From positions 58,095 to 122,094 of the forward strand of contig NZ_VLKW01000006.1 in the NCBI RefSeq assembly GCF_007830495.1: 64,000 bases of DNA. The letters are read 5' to 3'. The position numbers were made by a program, and so were the translations under genes. A model generated the notes under the pieces. That model ran no database searches. It was given only the letters and a program-made list of their open reading frames with translations, and was not told where the DNA came from. Below are positions 10,352-20,131 of this stretch, in pieces. Origin of the DNA: Pseudoduganella flava (lineage in GTDB: Bacteria > Pseudomonadota > Gammaproteobacteria > Burkholderiales > Burkholderiaceae_D). Numbering within the stretch: the first letter of the stretch is position 1; each line of letters begins with the position of its first letter.

Positions 10352-11245
10352 ATGAACAGACGTGACCTCTTCCGCTTGTCGAGTGCGCTAGGATTGACCG
10401 CGGCGCTGCCTGGCATCGGTAACGCCGGCAACCAGGCCACCGCGCCGGCACCGCTGCACCCGCCCGCCACAGGCAGCATTCCCGTGGCCTTCCTGCTGTC
10501 GGAAGACGCGGTGGTGATCGACTTCGCCGGCCCGTGGGAGGTGTTCAGCAACGTCAGCGTGCCCGGCCGGCCGGACGCCCCTGTGTTCCAGCTGTACACG
10601 GTAGCCGCCACGAAGGAACCGATCAAGGCCAGCGGCGGCATGACGATCGTGCCCAGCTACACGTACGACACGGCACCGCAGCCGAAGGTGATCGTGATCC
10701 CCGCGCAGAGCGATCGCAGCGAAGCGACGCTGGCATGGATCCGCCAGGCGGCGCAGGGAGCGGACCTGACGATGTCCGTCTGCACGGGCGCGTTCCTGCT
10801 GGCCAGGACGGGCCTGCTGGCGGGCAAGGCCGCGACGACGCACCACGGCGCCTACAAGGAACTCGCGATGAAGTACCCAGACATCACGGTGAAGCGGGGC
10901 GCGCGCTTCGTCGAAGCGGGGAACGTCGCCAGCGCCGGCGGCCTTTCCTCCGGCATCGACCTGGCGCTGCGCGTGGTCGAGCGCTACTTCGGCCGGACCG
11001 TCGCCAGCAACACGGCCACCACGCTGGAGTACCAGGGCCAGGGCTGGCTCGACCCGAACGCCAACCAGGCGTATGCGCGCGTGCGCAGCGCGTCCGGCCA
11101 ACCGTTGTGCCCCGTGTGCGACATGGAAGTCGACAAGAGGACGGCGCCTTCGTCCACTTATCGCGGCAAGACGTACTACTTTTGCGTCGACGACCACAGG
11201 AAGTTGTTCGATACGAAGCCGGCGGTGTTCCTGGCCGGCGCATAA
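10352..11245 (+). CDS. Tat-exported DJ-1/PfpI domain protein with C-terminal YHS domain
   Basis: 297 residues. The N-terminus MNRRDLFRLSSALGLTAALP carries a twin-arginine motif and a hydrophobic stretch. A DJ-1/PfpI (GATase1-like) domain covers about 45-240, with the elbow cysteine in MSVCTGAFLLA. The last 50 residues are a YHS-type metal-binding domain (CPVCDMEVDK ... YFCVDDHRKLF). The domain order suggests a periplasmic enzyme or chaperone that also binds a metal. The gene is separate from its divergent neighbour. Function unknown. Confidence 0.85.
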   Translation: MNRRDLFRLSSALGLTAALPGIGNAGNQATAPAPLHPPATGSIPVAFLLSEDAVVIDFAGPWEVFSNVSVPGRPDAPVFQLYTVAATKEPIKASGGMTIVPSYTYDTAPQPKVIVIPAQSDRSEATLAWIRQAAQGADLTMSVCTGAFLLARTGLLAGKAATTHHGAYKELAMKYPDITVKRGARFVEAGNVASAGGLSSGIDLALRVVERYFGRTVASNTATTLEYQGQGWLDPNANQAYARVRSASGQPLCPVCDMEVDKRTAPSSTYRGKTYYFCVDDHRKLFDTKPAVFLAGA

Positions 11246-11338
11246 AAGGGTTTGCGCCGCTTTGGCGATCGGGGTTGTCACCGCCCGTCGTAGTACCCGT
11301 GGCGCTGGCCGTGGCCCCTCGGCCAGCGCGGCGCCCCG

Positions 11339-12265
11339 TCACTGGAGCTTGAGATCGATGCGATCGTCGTTCAGCAGGATGACGGAGCCGTCCAGTAGCT
11401 GCTGGCTCGAGATATCCTTGTCGAGATAGCGCTCGGCCAGCCCTTTCGGCAGGTAGAAGCGATACTGTACCTTCGTCGGAATCGCTTGAGCGATGCCGAA
11501 GGTCTTCTTGTAGCTGATCACGGTAACGTCATAGCCATCCACCGCGAGATCGCCGTCACCACCGGCCAATGCCGGGAGCACTTTTCTGACCACGTCGTCG
11601 AACACGCGCGCACCGATCATGTAATTGGTCAACGTGTTTTCGTTGTACTCGATCGGATTGGGCAGCATGACCGCCAGGTAGATGCCTTTCTTGAAGACGG
11701 ACCCGCACATCGCGTTTGCGATCAGGCTGACACGGTTGCGGTCGGCGAATTGCAGCACTTTTTCCGCGCGCTGTTGCAACAACTCGAGCTGTGCCGGTGC
11801 CATCGACGCTTTCAACGGTTTGCAGATCAGTTCCTTCGCCGGGTTGCGCAACGTATTGACGCGTTCCACGACAGCTGCCGGCATCGCGACGCCGCGGCAC
11901 GAGTCGAAGCCGACGGTGCAACGGTCGCCATTCCGGTAGGCGGCAAGCGACAGGTCGTAGTAATTCAGCGCCGCTTCGGAATAACCCAGCGCTTCGGCTG
12001 CCGCGCCCAGGTAAAAATAGTAAAGGTCCGACACGTAGCGCTTGCCGACGACGCCTTCGACCAGTTCAGCCCAGCGCTTCTCGGCATACAGCGTGTTCAG
12101 CGCGGCGCCACCGCCGGCACCGCTGCCGAGCATGCTGTATTTCAGGCGTAGTGTGCCTTTCTCGAACTGCGTCTTGACGCCCTGATCCTGAAAGTCCGCG
12201 GCAAACCCGCATGGGGCGAAAAAGAATGAGCCGGCAATCAATGCGGCGATGATGAATGATTTCAT
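11339..12265 (-). CDS. Exported protein of unknown function
   Basis: 308 residues from the ATG at 12265. That start gives a clean signal peptide (MKSFIIAALIAGSFFFAPCG then FAA); an earlier ATG at 12316 would precede it with a polar stretch. Residues 75-105 (YFYLGAAAEALGYSEAALNY) resemble a TPR/Sel1 helix pair. Four cysteines in the mature part could form disulfides in the periplasm. It is convergent with the PfpI-YHS gene. No family recognised. Confidence 0.75.
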   Translation of the reverse strand: MKSFIIAALIAGSFFFAPCGFAADFQDQGVKTQFEKGTLRLKYSMLGSGAGGGAALNTLYAEKRWAELVEGVVGKRYVSDLYYFYLGAAAEALGYSEAALNYYDLSLAAYRNGDRCTVGFDSCRGVAMPAAVVERVNTLRNPAKELICKPLKASMAPAQLELLQQRAEKVLQFADRNRVSLIANAMCGSVFKKGIYLAVMLPNPIEYNENTLTNYMIGARVFDDVVRKVLPALAGGDGDLAVDGYDVTVISYKKTFGIAQAIPTKVQYRFYLPKGLAERYLDKDISSQQLLDGSVILLNDDRIDLKLQ

Positions 12266-12532
12266 GAATGCGCGAGGAGAAATTGTTTTTCGGCAGTAAT
12301 AATTTATTTTCATCAATATAACGTATTGCGTAACTTCACGAAAGTGCCGCCACCAGGTACGCAGCGCAGGTTCGGCGCTTATCGGAAGCGGGAATACGCC
12401 GCTGACGATAACGCGGCGGTGGAGTATTTCCGGTAGCGAATCGGAAGCGTACAGTGGGAAGGAGTAATGTGTGCTTGGTCAAGCGCGGCCTTGGGCTCCC
12501 GCTTGGTTTGTCCGTGAAAGAAGGAGGATTGG

Positions 12533-13432
12533 ATGCAGACTGTTACCACTGGCACCCTTGAAATCGGCTATCACGAGTACGGTGCGCACGACGGCTGGCC
12601 CGTCGTACTCAGCCATGGATTTCCCTATGATCCACATGCCTACGATGAAGTTGCACCGCGCCTGGCGGACGCCGGCGCACGCGTCATCGTCCCCTATCTG
12701 CGCGGCTTCGGGCCGACGCGGTTCCTGTCCGACATTACGATGCGCAGCGGCCAGCAGGCGGCGTTGGGCAAGGACATCATCGAACTCCTGGACGCGCTGG
12801 GTATCGAGCGGGCCATCCTGGCGGGATATGACTGGGGCGGCCTGGCTTCCTGCGTGGCGTCGGCGCTGTGGCCCGAGCGGGTGGTGGGCCTCGTTTCCTA
12901 TGCCGGTTACGACATCATCGACGTCGAGCGGCTGGGTCACGCCTACTCGCCCAGCCTGGAACAGGCCGTCTGGTACCAGCATCTGTTCCAGAGCGAGCGC
13001 GGGCGCGAGTGCCTGGCGCAGCACCGCCGCGAACTGTGCCGCATCCTGTGGCGGCAGTGGTCGCCGACCTGGGCCTTCGACGACGCCACGTTCGACCGCA
13101 CTGCCGCCTCGTTCGACAACCCGGATTTCGTCGATGTGGCGATCCACTCCTACCGGTTCGACTTCGGGCTGGCAGAGGGCGATCCGGCGCTGGCCGATCT
13201 GGAAGCTCGGCTGGCCGCGAAGCCTCCGATCACGGTTCCCGCCGTTACGCTGGACGGAACGCAGGATCCGCTGAAGCCGGGCGGCACGGCAGACCATGCG
13301 CCGATGTTCCACGCCCGGCACGAGCATCGGGTGGTGGAGTGCGGGCATAACCTGCCTTGGGAGGCGCCGGCGGAGTTTGCGGATGCGGTGCTGACGGTGC
13401 GGGCTTGGGTTGCTGGCGCTCCTCTTGCGTGA
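12533..13432 (+). CDS. Alpha/beta hydrolase (epoxide hydrolase / dehalogenase-like)
   Basis: 299 residues. The HGFP oxyanion motif is at about 24-27 (VVLSHGFPYDPHAYDEV), and the nucleophile elbow GYDWGG carries Asp as nucleophile. This is the signature of the epoxide hydrolase/haloalkane dehalogenase branch, not serine esterases. A cap domain lies between about 135 and 235, and the catalytic His is in VECGHNLPWEAP near the end. A strong AAAGAAGGAGG sits before the start. Substrate not predictable. Confidence 0.9.
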   Translation: MQTVTTGTLEIGYHEYGAHDGWPVVLSHGFPYDPHAYDEVAPRLADAGARVIVPYLRGFGPTRFLSDITMRSGQQAALGKDIIELLDALGIERAILAGYDWGGLASCVASALWPERVVGLVSYAGYDIIDVERLGHAYSPSLEQAVWYQHLFQSERGRECLAQHRRELCRILWRQWSPTWAFDDATFDRTAASFDNPDFVDVAIHSYRFDFGLAEGDPALADLEARLAAKPPITVPAVTLDGTQDPLKPGGTADHAPMFHARHEHRVVECGHNLPWEAPAEFADAVLTVRAWVAGAPLA

Positions 13433-13448
13433 CGAATCGCCTATCGCG

Positions 13449-14021
13449 CTACTGCCGGCCGCCGAAATAATTCAGCCGATGGCCGCCGAGCCTGCGTGAA
13501 AGCTCGGCGAGAAAGTCGCTGGAGAACTCTGGCCAGTTGAAGAATTCGAACGCCAACGTGGCGAACCCGGCGCTGGGATGGCTCCAGGCGGGAATCGGGC
13601 TCGCCGCCTTGCAATGAGGGCATTCGAACGTATCTGGCCCACCCTCCGTCCACTTCGCGCCCTCGTCGCAAAAAACACCGAGATCGACTTCGGCGTCGCA
13701 GCGCGGGCAGCGCATATCGGGAAATGCGCCTGAGCTGTTGAACAGGAACTGCGGGCTTGTCACGACACGCATGCCGTTCAAGCCCGCCTCCAGGAACGAC
13801 TCGTACTTGCTGTTGCCGAACCCCGGCGGCACTTCCTTGCATGCCGTCTGATAAGCAGGACCGGGCAAGTAACACGGCCCGTCGCGCATGCAGCCGTCGC
13901 ACTGGCGGTCTTCGATGATGCGCGCATCGACCAGCCAGCCGATGATGGATGCGGCCAGCTCCCGCGCCCGTTCGGGTGAGGTTTCCTCACAGTCGATGAT
14001 TGCATCTGCCCAGTAACCCAT
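13449..14021 (-). CDS. Cysteine-rich protein of unknown function
   Basis: 190 residues. Three CxxC-like pairs are visible: CDGCMRDGPC, CPRCDAEVDLG and CPHCKAASP. The last two look like the knuckles of one zinc ribbon. The N-terminal region is acidic and helical, and the C-terminus has FEFFNWPEFSSDFLAELSRR. It ends 14 bp from the hydrolase stop (convergent) and starts in a short gap upstream of glmS's end. No family recognised. Confidence 0.7.
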   Translation of the reverse strand: MGYWADAIIDCEETSPERARELAASIIGWLVDARIIEDRQCDGCMRDGPCYLPGPAYQTACKEVPPGFGNSKYESFLEAGLNGMRVVTSPQFLFNSSGAFPDMRCPRCDAEVDLGVFCDEGAKWTEGGPDTFECPHCKAASPIPAWSHPSAGFATLAFEFFNWPEFSSDFLAELSRRLGGHRLNYFGGRQ

Positions 14022-14086
14022 GCCACCTCCCGATGTGTGAATGCCAGGACCTGCATTTGCCGCGTCGCGCTCTGGTAACGCCGCCC

Positions 14087-15916
14087 TTACTCCACCGTCA
14101 CCGACTTCGCCAGATTCCGCGGCTTATCCACATCCGTCCCCCGCGCCAGCGCCGTGTGGTAAGCCAGCAATTGCAGCGACACCACGTGCAGGATCGGCGA
14201 CAGGCAGCCGTAGTGCTCGGGCATGCGGATGACGTGCACGCCTTCGCCGGACGTGATGCGCGAGTCGACGTCGGCGAATACGTACAGCTGGCCGCCGCGG
14301 GCGCGCACCTCCTGCATGTTCGACTTCAGCTTCTCGATCAGCGCGTCGTTCGGCGCGATCGTCACGACCGGCATTTCTTCCGTCACCAGCGCCAGCGGGC
14401 CGTGCTTCAGTTCGCCGGCGGGGTACGCTTCGGCGTGGATGTACGAGATCTCCTTCAGCTTCAGCGCGCCTTCCAGGGCGATCGGGTAGTGCATGCCGCG
14501 GCCCAGGAACAGCGCGTTTTCCTTGCGGGCGAATTCCTCGGCCCATGCGATGATCTGCGGTTCCAGCGCCAGCACGGCGGTGATCGCGGACGGCAGGTGG
14601 CGCATCGCCTTCAGGTGCGTGCTTTCCTCTTCGTCCGTCAGGCGGCCGTTGACTTGGGCCAGCGACAAGGTCAGCAGGAACAGCGCGGCCAGCTGCGTCG
14701 TGAACGCCTTCGTCGATGCCACGCCCACTTCGACGCCGGCGCGCGTGATGTAGGCCAGCTTGCACTCGCGCACCATCGCGCTCGTCGCGACGTTGCAGAT
14801 CGTCAGCGTGTTTTCCATGCCCAGCGAGCGGGCGTGCTTCAGCGCGGCGATCGTGTCGGCCGTTTCGCCCGATTGCGAGATCGTCACCACCAGCGTGTCC
14901 GGGTGCGGCACGCTGTCGCGGTAGCGGTATTCGCTGGCGATTTCCACGTTCACCGGCACCTTGGCGATCGATTCGATCCAGTACTTGGCCGTCAGGCCGG
15001 CGTAGTAGCTGGTGCCGCAGGCGAGGATCAGCACGCGGTCGATCTGCTTGAATACCTTGTAGGCCTCATCGCCGAACAGCTCGGGCATGATGCCGGTGAC
15101 GCCTTCCAGCGTGTCGCCGACGACGCGCGGCTGCTCGAAGATTTCCTTCTGCATGTAGTGGCGGTACGGGCCCAGCTCGGCCGCGCCCGTGTGCGCGTGC
15201 ACCGTCTTCACCTCGCGCTGCACCTGCTTGCCGTTCGCGTCGACGATCCACGTGCGGGCCAGCTGAAGGTCGACGACGTCGCCTTCTTCCAGGTAGATGA
15301 TCTGGTCGGTCGTGCCAGCCAGCGCCATCGCGTCGGACGCGACGAAGTTCTCGCCCTTGCCCAGGCCGACGATCAGCGGCGAGCCCTGGCGGGCGGCCAC
15401 GACGCGGTGCGGTTCCTCACGGCTGAACACGGCGATCGCGTAGGCGCCGTGCAGGCGCTTGACGGCTTGCTGGACGGTCTCGAACAGGTCGCCGTTGTAC
15501 AGGTGGTCGACCAGGTGGGCGATCACTTCGGTGTCCGTCTGGCTCTGGAATACATAGCCCAGCTTGGTCAGCTCGGCACGCAGCTCGTCGTGGTTTTCAA
15601 TGATCCCGTTGTGGACCAGCGCGATGCGGGCGTTGTCCGAGTTCGGCGAGAAGTGCGGGTGGGCATTGTGCGACGCCGGTGCGCCGTGCGTTGCCCACCG
15701 GGTGTGGGCGATGCCCGTGAAGCCTTGCAGGCCGACTTCCTGGGTCTGCTTTTCCAGGTCCGCCACGCGCGACGTGCTGCGCGAGCGCTGCAGGCGGCCG
15801 TCCACGTGCAGCGCGACGCCGCACGAGTCGTAGCCGCGGTATTCCAGACGCTTCAGGCCTTCGATCAGGATCGGGGTGATGTTACGTTGCGCTACTGCGC
15901 CGACGATGCCGCACAT
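14087..15916 (-). CDS. glmS: Glutamine-fructose-6-phosphate aminotransferase (isomerizing)
   Basis: Makes glucosamine-6-phosphate from fructose-6-phosphate and glutamine, first step to UDP-GlcNAc for peptidoglycan and LPS. 609 residues from the ATG at 15916, which puts the catalytic Cys at position 2 ([12 protein letters not shown]) after Met removal; upstream in-frame Met codons are excluded for that reason. An N-terminal glutaminase (1-240) precedes two SIS sugar-isomerase domains ([21 protein letters not shown]). C-terminus ends LAKSVTVE as usual. Divergent from an Lrp gene; glmU lies 2 kb away. Confidence 0.98.
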   Translation of the reverse strand: MCGIVGAVAQRNITPILIEGLKRLEYRGYDSCGVALHVDGRLQRSRSTSRVADLEKQTQEVGLQGFTGIAHTRWATHGAPASHNAHPHFSPNSDNARIALVHNGIIENHDELRAELTKLGYVFQSQTDTEVIAHLVDHLYNGDLFETVQQAVKRLHGAYAIAVFSREEPHRVVAARQGSPLIVGLGKGENFVASDAMALAGTTDQIIYLEEGDVVDLQLARTWIVDANGKQVQREVKTVHAHTGAAELGPYRHYMQKEIFEQPRVVGDTLEGVTGIMPELFGDEAYKVFKQIDRVLILACGTSYYAGLTAKYWIESIAKVPVNVEIASEYRYRDSVPHPDTLVVTISQSGETADTIAALKHARSLGMENTLTICNVATSAMVRECKLAYITRAGVEVGVASTKAFTTQLAALFLLTLSLAQVNGRLTDEEESTHLKAMRHLPSAITAVLALEPQIIAWAEEFARKENALFLGRGMHYPIALEGALKLKEISYIHAEAYPAGELKHGPLALVTEEMPVVTIAPNDALIEKLKSNMQEVRARGGQLYVFADVDSRITSGEGVHVIRMPEHYGCLSPILHVVSLQLLAYHTALARGTDVDKPRNLAKSVTVE

Positions 15917-16057
15917 GTTCAACCTCTTCAGTAAGTGGATTGACAACATCGTAGAGGAGTAGACGAGAAATATGCTTTCTTAATACCGCGTCTTATGAAA
16001 CAATATTTCGTCACCGTTGTGTCATGAATTATTCTTTCATATATCTACTAAAAGTTT

Positions 16058-16522
16058 ATGGATATTTCTCTCGATGAGATCGACCGCCGCATCTTGAACG
16101 CGCTGCAAGCGGATGCATCAATCACCAATGCCGAGCTGGCGCAACTGGTGCACGTCTCGGCGCCCACCTGCTTGCGCAGGGTCAAGCAGCTGCGCGACGC
16201 CGGTGTGATCGAACGGCAGGTGGCCATCGTCGCACCGGAGAAGGTAGGGGCCCGGCTGACGGCGATCGTGGAAATCACGCTGGACGTGCAGGCGGCGGAC
16301 CGGATGGCCGAGTTCGAGACGCATGTCGCGCAGGAGGAGGCTGTGCTGCAGTGCTACCGCGTGTCGCCCGGGCCGGATTTCGTGCTGGTCGTCCAGGTGC
16401 CTGACATGCCGGCCTATCACGCGCTGGCACACCGGCTGTTCACGAGCCATGCGAACGTGCGCAACGTGAAAGCCTATTTTTCGACGCTGCGCAGCAAGTT
16501 CGAGACGCGCATCGCCGTCTGA
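16058..16522 (+). CDS. Lrp/AsnC-family transcriptional regulator
   Basis: 154 residues. An N-terminal winged helix (LDEIDRRILNALQADASITN, then LAQLVHVSAPTCLRRVKQL) and a C-terminal RAM ligand-binding domain with GPDFVLVVQVPDMPAY. Divergent from glmS with a 141-bp gap, a possible autoregulatory or glmS-regulating position, but Lrp family members usually control amino acid genes. The effector is unknown. Confidence 0.93.
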   Translation: MDISLDEIDRRILNALQADASITNAELAQLVHVSAPTCLRRVKQLRDAGVIERQVAIVAPEKVGARLTAIVEITLDVQAADRMAEFETHVAQEEAVLQCYRVSPGPDFVLVVQVPDMPAYHALAHRLFTSHANVRNVKAYFSTLRSKFETRIAV

Positions 16523-17180
16523 ACGGCCGGGTTATCCCAGGCTTTGCACAGCCTGTACACCGCTTGTCCGCTTGGTTGTCCACGGGCTTTTCCACCACTA
16601 TGGATGGGCTTATAACCAGCTTGTACCGGGGTTATACCCGCTTGATCACAAGCTTTTGCACAATGTTGTTCACAAGCTCTGCAGCCATGTTCTCCACTGT
16701 CCAGCCCGCCTGAGCGGGGTGCCGTAAAAGCGTGCAACAGGAGGTCGCGATGCACCGGACCCGATTTCCCATCTGGGGATATCCAGTCGGTTTGTCCACG
16801 CAGGCATCGCGACCGCCTTCACGACTGTCCTTATCACCGCCTCACGTGATGGCGGCCGCTCATCCGTTATGCAGCGCGCTGCCGCTTCCTTACTTCAAGC
16901 ATGTCATCAACAACTTGTCCCACCATTTCTCCACAGCGTTATTCACCCCGCGAGAACGCTCTGACGACGCGATTTTGACGTCATACAGCGTTCTCCACCG
17001 CTTATCCGCCGCTTTTACTCACCTTTACCAACAAACTTATCCCCAGTTGCCTACTGTCCAGGCATTCACTCCGTTACCAGCACCGTTCCAGCCTCTCCCG
17101 CTACTTCTGCACCGCCTGTGCACCGTCTGTCCACGCGCTTGTGCACATGCTTGTCCACAGCGCAGCGGCTAGAATGGCGC
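16523..17180 (+). other. Gene-free region with many degenerate DnaA-box-like motifs
   Basis: 658 bp with no credible gene. Near matches to TTATCCACA recur, nearly all in one orientation: 16576-16584 (TTGTCCACG), 16792-16800 (TTGTCCACG), 16927-16935 (TTCTCCACA), 16939-16947 (TTATTCACC), 17002-17010 (TTATCCGCC), 17037-17045 (TTATCCCCA) and 17151-17159 (TTGTCCACA). None is perfect; the last two have one mismatch. It could be a decayed DnaA-titration site or simply a biased repeat. The acpH promoter must lie at its end. Confidence 0.4.
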
Positions 17181-17780
17181 ATGAACTACCTTGCACATGT
17201 TTATCTGGCGCGGCACGGCGATGCGGCGATGGTCGGGGCGATGCTGGGCGACTTCGTGAAGGCGAACGACGTCCAGGGCTATCCACCGGCAATCGCGCGC
17301 GAGATCACGCTGCACCGGCACATCGACAGCTATACGGACAGCCACCCGGTCGTGCGGGAGGCCCGCGAATTGTTCGGGGAAGGCCGCCGGCGCTATGCCG
17401 GCATCGTGCTGGACGTGTTCTACGACCACGAGCTGAGCCGGCACTGGGACAGCTGGTGCGACGTGCCGAAGGATGAATTGATCGCCCGCTTCTACGGCGC
17501 GCTGACGGCGCACGAACCGATGTTGCCGCCGCGGCTGCGCGAGATGCTGCCCTATCTGGTGCGGCAGGACTGGCTGGGTGGTTACGGCACGTACGAGGGC
17601 GTGGAGGCGACGATCGCCCGGGTGTCGCGCCGCCTCAGCAGGAATGGCGACCTGCTGCGCGACGGCTTGCAGGACCTGGCCCGGCACCGCGAGGCGATCG
17701 CGCAGGGGTTCCAGCGCTTCTTCCCCGACCTGGTGCGGTTCGCGGAAGAGCGCCGGCAGGTGCTTATTTCTTCGTCTTGA
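17181..17780 (+). CDS. acpH: ACP phosphodiesterase (AcpH, DUF479)
   Basis: 199 residues from the ATG at 17181 ([20 protein letters not shown]); 21 upstream codons in frame are excluded because conservation begins here. Removes 4'-phosphopantetheine from holo-acyl carrier protein. Typical features: LGDFVKA, then [15 protein letters not shown] and [11 protein letters not shown], with His and Asp residues that suit an HD-like metal site. Its 3' end overlaps the glmU 3' end by 17 bp (convergent). Confidence 0.9.
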   Translation: MNYLAHVYLARHGDAAMVGAMLGDFVKANDVQGYPPAIAREITLHRHIDSYTDSHPVVREARELFGEGRRRYAGIVLDVFYDHELSRHWDSWCDVPKDELIARFYGALTAHEPMLPPRLREMLPYLVRQDWLGGYGTYEGVEATIARVSRRLSRNGDLLRDGLQDLARHREAIAQGFQRFFPDLVRFAEERRQVLISSS

Positions 17781-19140
17781 CGGGGCGCTGCCAGCCGTCG
17801 ATCGTCATCTGCTTCGGACGGGAAATCGTCAGCTTGCCCGCTGCCGCATTTTTGGTCAGCGTGGTGCCGGCGCCGATCGTCGCGCCCGCGCCCACCGTCA
17901 CGGGGGCGACCAGCTGGCTGTCGCTGCCGATGAACGCGTCGTCCTCGATGATCGTGCGGTACTTGTTGGCGCCGTCATAGTTGCAGGTGATCACGCCGGC
18001 GCCGACGTTGACGCGCGAGCCCACGTCCGCATCCCCCACGTAGGCGAGGTGGTTCGCCTTGCTGTGCGCGGCGACGATGCTGTTCTTGATCTCGACGAAG
18101 TTGCCGACGTGGACCTCTTCGCCCAGCTCGGTGCCCGGGCGCAGCCGCGCGTATGGGCCGATGATCGATTTCGGGCCGACGACCGCTTCCTCGATGTGGC
18201 AGAACGGCTTGATCTGCGCGCCCGCTTCGATCGACGCATTGACGATGACGCTGTGCGCGCCCACCGTCACGCCATCGGCCAGCGTGACCTTGCCTTCGAA
18301 GACGCAGCCCACGTCGATCGTCACGTCGCGCCCGCAGACGAGCTCGCCGCGGATGTCGATGCGTGCCGGGTCCATCACAGTGACGCCTTTTTCCAGCAGC
18401 GCCAGCGCCTGGTTGTTCTGGTGGATCCGCTCCAGCTGCGCCAGCTGCACCTTGCTGTTCACGCCCAGCACTTCCCACTGGGCGCCCGGGTGGGCCGACA
18501 CGACGTCGACGTCCTCGGCAACGGCTTGCGCCACGATGTCCGTCAGGTAGTACTCGCCTTGCGCATTATTGTTCTGCAGCGATGCGAGCCATTTCTTCAG
18601 GCGGGCGGTCGGAATGCACATGATGCCGGAATTGATTTCGCGGATCGCGCGCTCTTCCGGCGTCGCGTCCTTTTCCTCGACGATGCGCACGATTCGGTCA
18701 TTTTCGCGGACGATGCGGCCCAGGCCATACGGATCGTCCTGCACGACGGTGAGGATGCCCAGCTTGTCCTGGCCGGCCGCGTCGACCAGGCGGCGCAGCG
18801 AGGCGGCGGTGGTCAGCGGCACGTCGCCGTACAGCACCAGGGTCGGCACGGTTTCATCCAGCACGGGCAGCGCCTGCATCACGGCGTGGCCGGTGCCCAG
18901 CTGCGGTTCCTGCAGCGCGGCGGAGATGTCGATGCCGCCCTGGGCTTTATGGCTCTCCAAAGCCGACAGCACCGTGGCGCCGCCGTGGCCATAAATGACA
19001 CATAATTTGCCGGGCGCGAGGCTGCGCGCCGTATCGATCACGTGCGACAGCAGCGGCTTGCCGGCAAGCGGGTGCAGGACCTTGGGCAGTGCGGATTGCA
19101 TGCGTTTGCCCATGCCGGCAGCGAGGATGACAACGTTCAT
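17764..19140 (-). CDS. glmU: Bifunctional UDP-GlcNAc pyrophosphorylase / glucosamine-1-P acetyltransferase
   Basis: 458 residues from the ATG at 19140, giving [20 protein letters not shown], the nucleotide-binding loop of the N-terminal uridyltransferase. The C-terminal half is a left-handed beta helix (hexapeptide repeats such as [20 protein letters not shown]) that acetylates GlcN-1-P. Together with GlmS it makes UDP-GlcNAc. It is divergent from the DUF6279 lipoprotein with only a 25-bp gap between starts. Full length. Confidence 0.98.
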   Translation of the reverse strand: MNVVILAAGMGKRMQSALPKVLHPLAGKPLLSHVIDTARSLAPGKLCVIYGHGGATVLSALESHKAQGGIDISAALQEPQLGTGHAVMQALPVLDETVPTLVLYGDVPLTTAASLRRLVDAAGQDKLGILTVVQDDPYGLGRIVRENDRIVRIVEEKDATPEERAIREINSGIMCIPTARLKKWLASLQNNNAQGEYYLTDIVAQAVAEDVDVVSAHPGAQWEVLGVNSKVQLAQLERIHQNNQALALLEKGVTVMDPARIDIRGELVCGRDVTIDVGCVFEGKVTLADGVTVGAHSVIVNASIEAGAQIKPFCHIEEAVVGPKSIIGPYARLRPGTELGEEVHVGNFVEIKNSIVAAHSKANHLAYVGDADVGSRVNVGAGVITCNYDGANKYRTIIEDDAFIGSDSQLVAPVTVGAGATIGAGTTLTKNAAAGKLTISRPKQMTIDGWQRPVKTKK

Positions 19141-19165
19141 GGCCGATTTCGTCTTAGTTAAAAAT

Positions 19166-20065
19166 ATGCAAAATTTTAACACGCAGCCCCTTTCGTTCCC
19201 CCGCTCGTTCCGCACGTGGCTCGCGCTGGTGTTTCTGGTGCTCGTCGCAGCCTGCAGCTCGCTGAAGCTGGCCTACAACAACGGCGACACGCTGCTGTAT
19301 TGGTGGCTCGACAACTATGTGGACTTCGATGGCGAGCAGCGCGACGAGGTCAAGAAGGACATCGACAACCTGTTCCGCTGGCACCGCAAGACGCAGTTGC
19401 AGGACTATGTGCACGTGCTCCAGCGGGCCCAGCAGCAACTCCGCTCCGACCCGACGCCGGCCGACCTGCGCGCCGACTACGACGACATCCGCGCCCGCAC
19501 CCAGTCGCTGCTGCTGAAAGCGGCGCCGGACATCGCCGACCTGGCGCTGTCGCTAAAGCCGGACCAGCTGGTGCAGATGGAGAAGAAATTCGCGAAGAAC
19601 AACGACAAATTCCGCCGCGAGAACATGAAGGGCAACAGCGACGACCAGAACGCGTATCGCTACAAGAAATCGATGGAGCAGTTCGAGTTGTGGTTCGGCA
19701 GCTTCTCGCGTGAGCAGAAGGACATCATCCGCAAGGCGTCGGACGCGCGCCCGCTGGACAACCAGATCTGGCTCGACGAACGGATGCGCCGCCAGCGCAG
19801 CATCCTGGCGCTGGCGCGCCGCATCATGCAGGAAAAACCCAGCCGCGAGCAGGCCATCGCGCAGATCCAGAGCCTGATCCGGGAAAGCTTCACGCGGCTG
19901 GACAACTCGGAACGCAAGCCTTTCTTCGACGCCTACACGGGCAGCACGATCGAGCTCGTGCATACAGTGGTCCGCATCGCGACGCCGGAACAGAAGGCCC
20001 ACGCGCAAAAGCGGATGCAGGGCTGGATCAACGACTTCAACGCACTGGCGGCGGAGGCGAAGTAG
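19166..20065 (+). CDS. DUF6279 family lipoprotein
   Basis: 299 residues from the ATG at 19166. A signal with lipobox ([20 protein letters not shown]) is followed by [19 protein letters not shown], the typical start of DUF6279 proteins. The remainder is highly charged and helical, probably coiled. It is anchored in the outer or inner membrane. An ATG at 19139 overlapping the glmU start is less likely because it lacks a signal directly after it. Role unknown. Confidence 0.87.
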   Translation: MQNFNTQPLSFPRSFRTWLALVFLVLVAACSSLKLAYNNGDTLLYWWLDNYVDFDGEQRDEVKKDIDNLFRWHRKTQLQDYVHVLQRAQQQLRSDPTPADLRADYDDIRARTQSLLLKAAPDIADLALSLKPDQLVQMEKKFAKNNDKFRRENMKGNSDDQNAYRYKKSMEQFELWFGSFSREQKDIIRKASDARPLDNQIWLDERMRRQRSILALARRIMQEKPSREQAIAQIQSLIRESFTRLDNSERKPFFDAYTGSTIELVHTVVRIATPEQKAHAQKRMQGWINDFNALAAEAK

Positions 20066-20131
20066 CCGGCGGCCGGCGTACGATAAAGCGGTCGTGTTAG
20101 GCTATTTGCATTGCCAACTCAACAATGCGCC

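Noticed and set aside
14000..15934. Long plus-strand frame opposite glmS
   Set aside because: Antisense shadow, repetitive Arg/Val/Asp composition, no start signals.
16474..16755. 93-codon minus-strand frame after the Lrp gene
   Set aside because: Its apparent repeats come from the DnaA-like motifs; no protein character.
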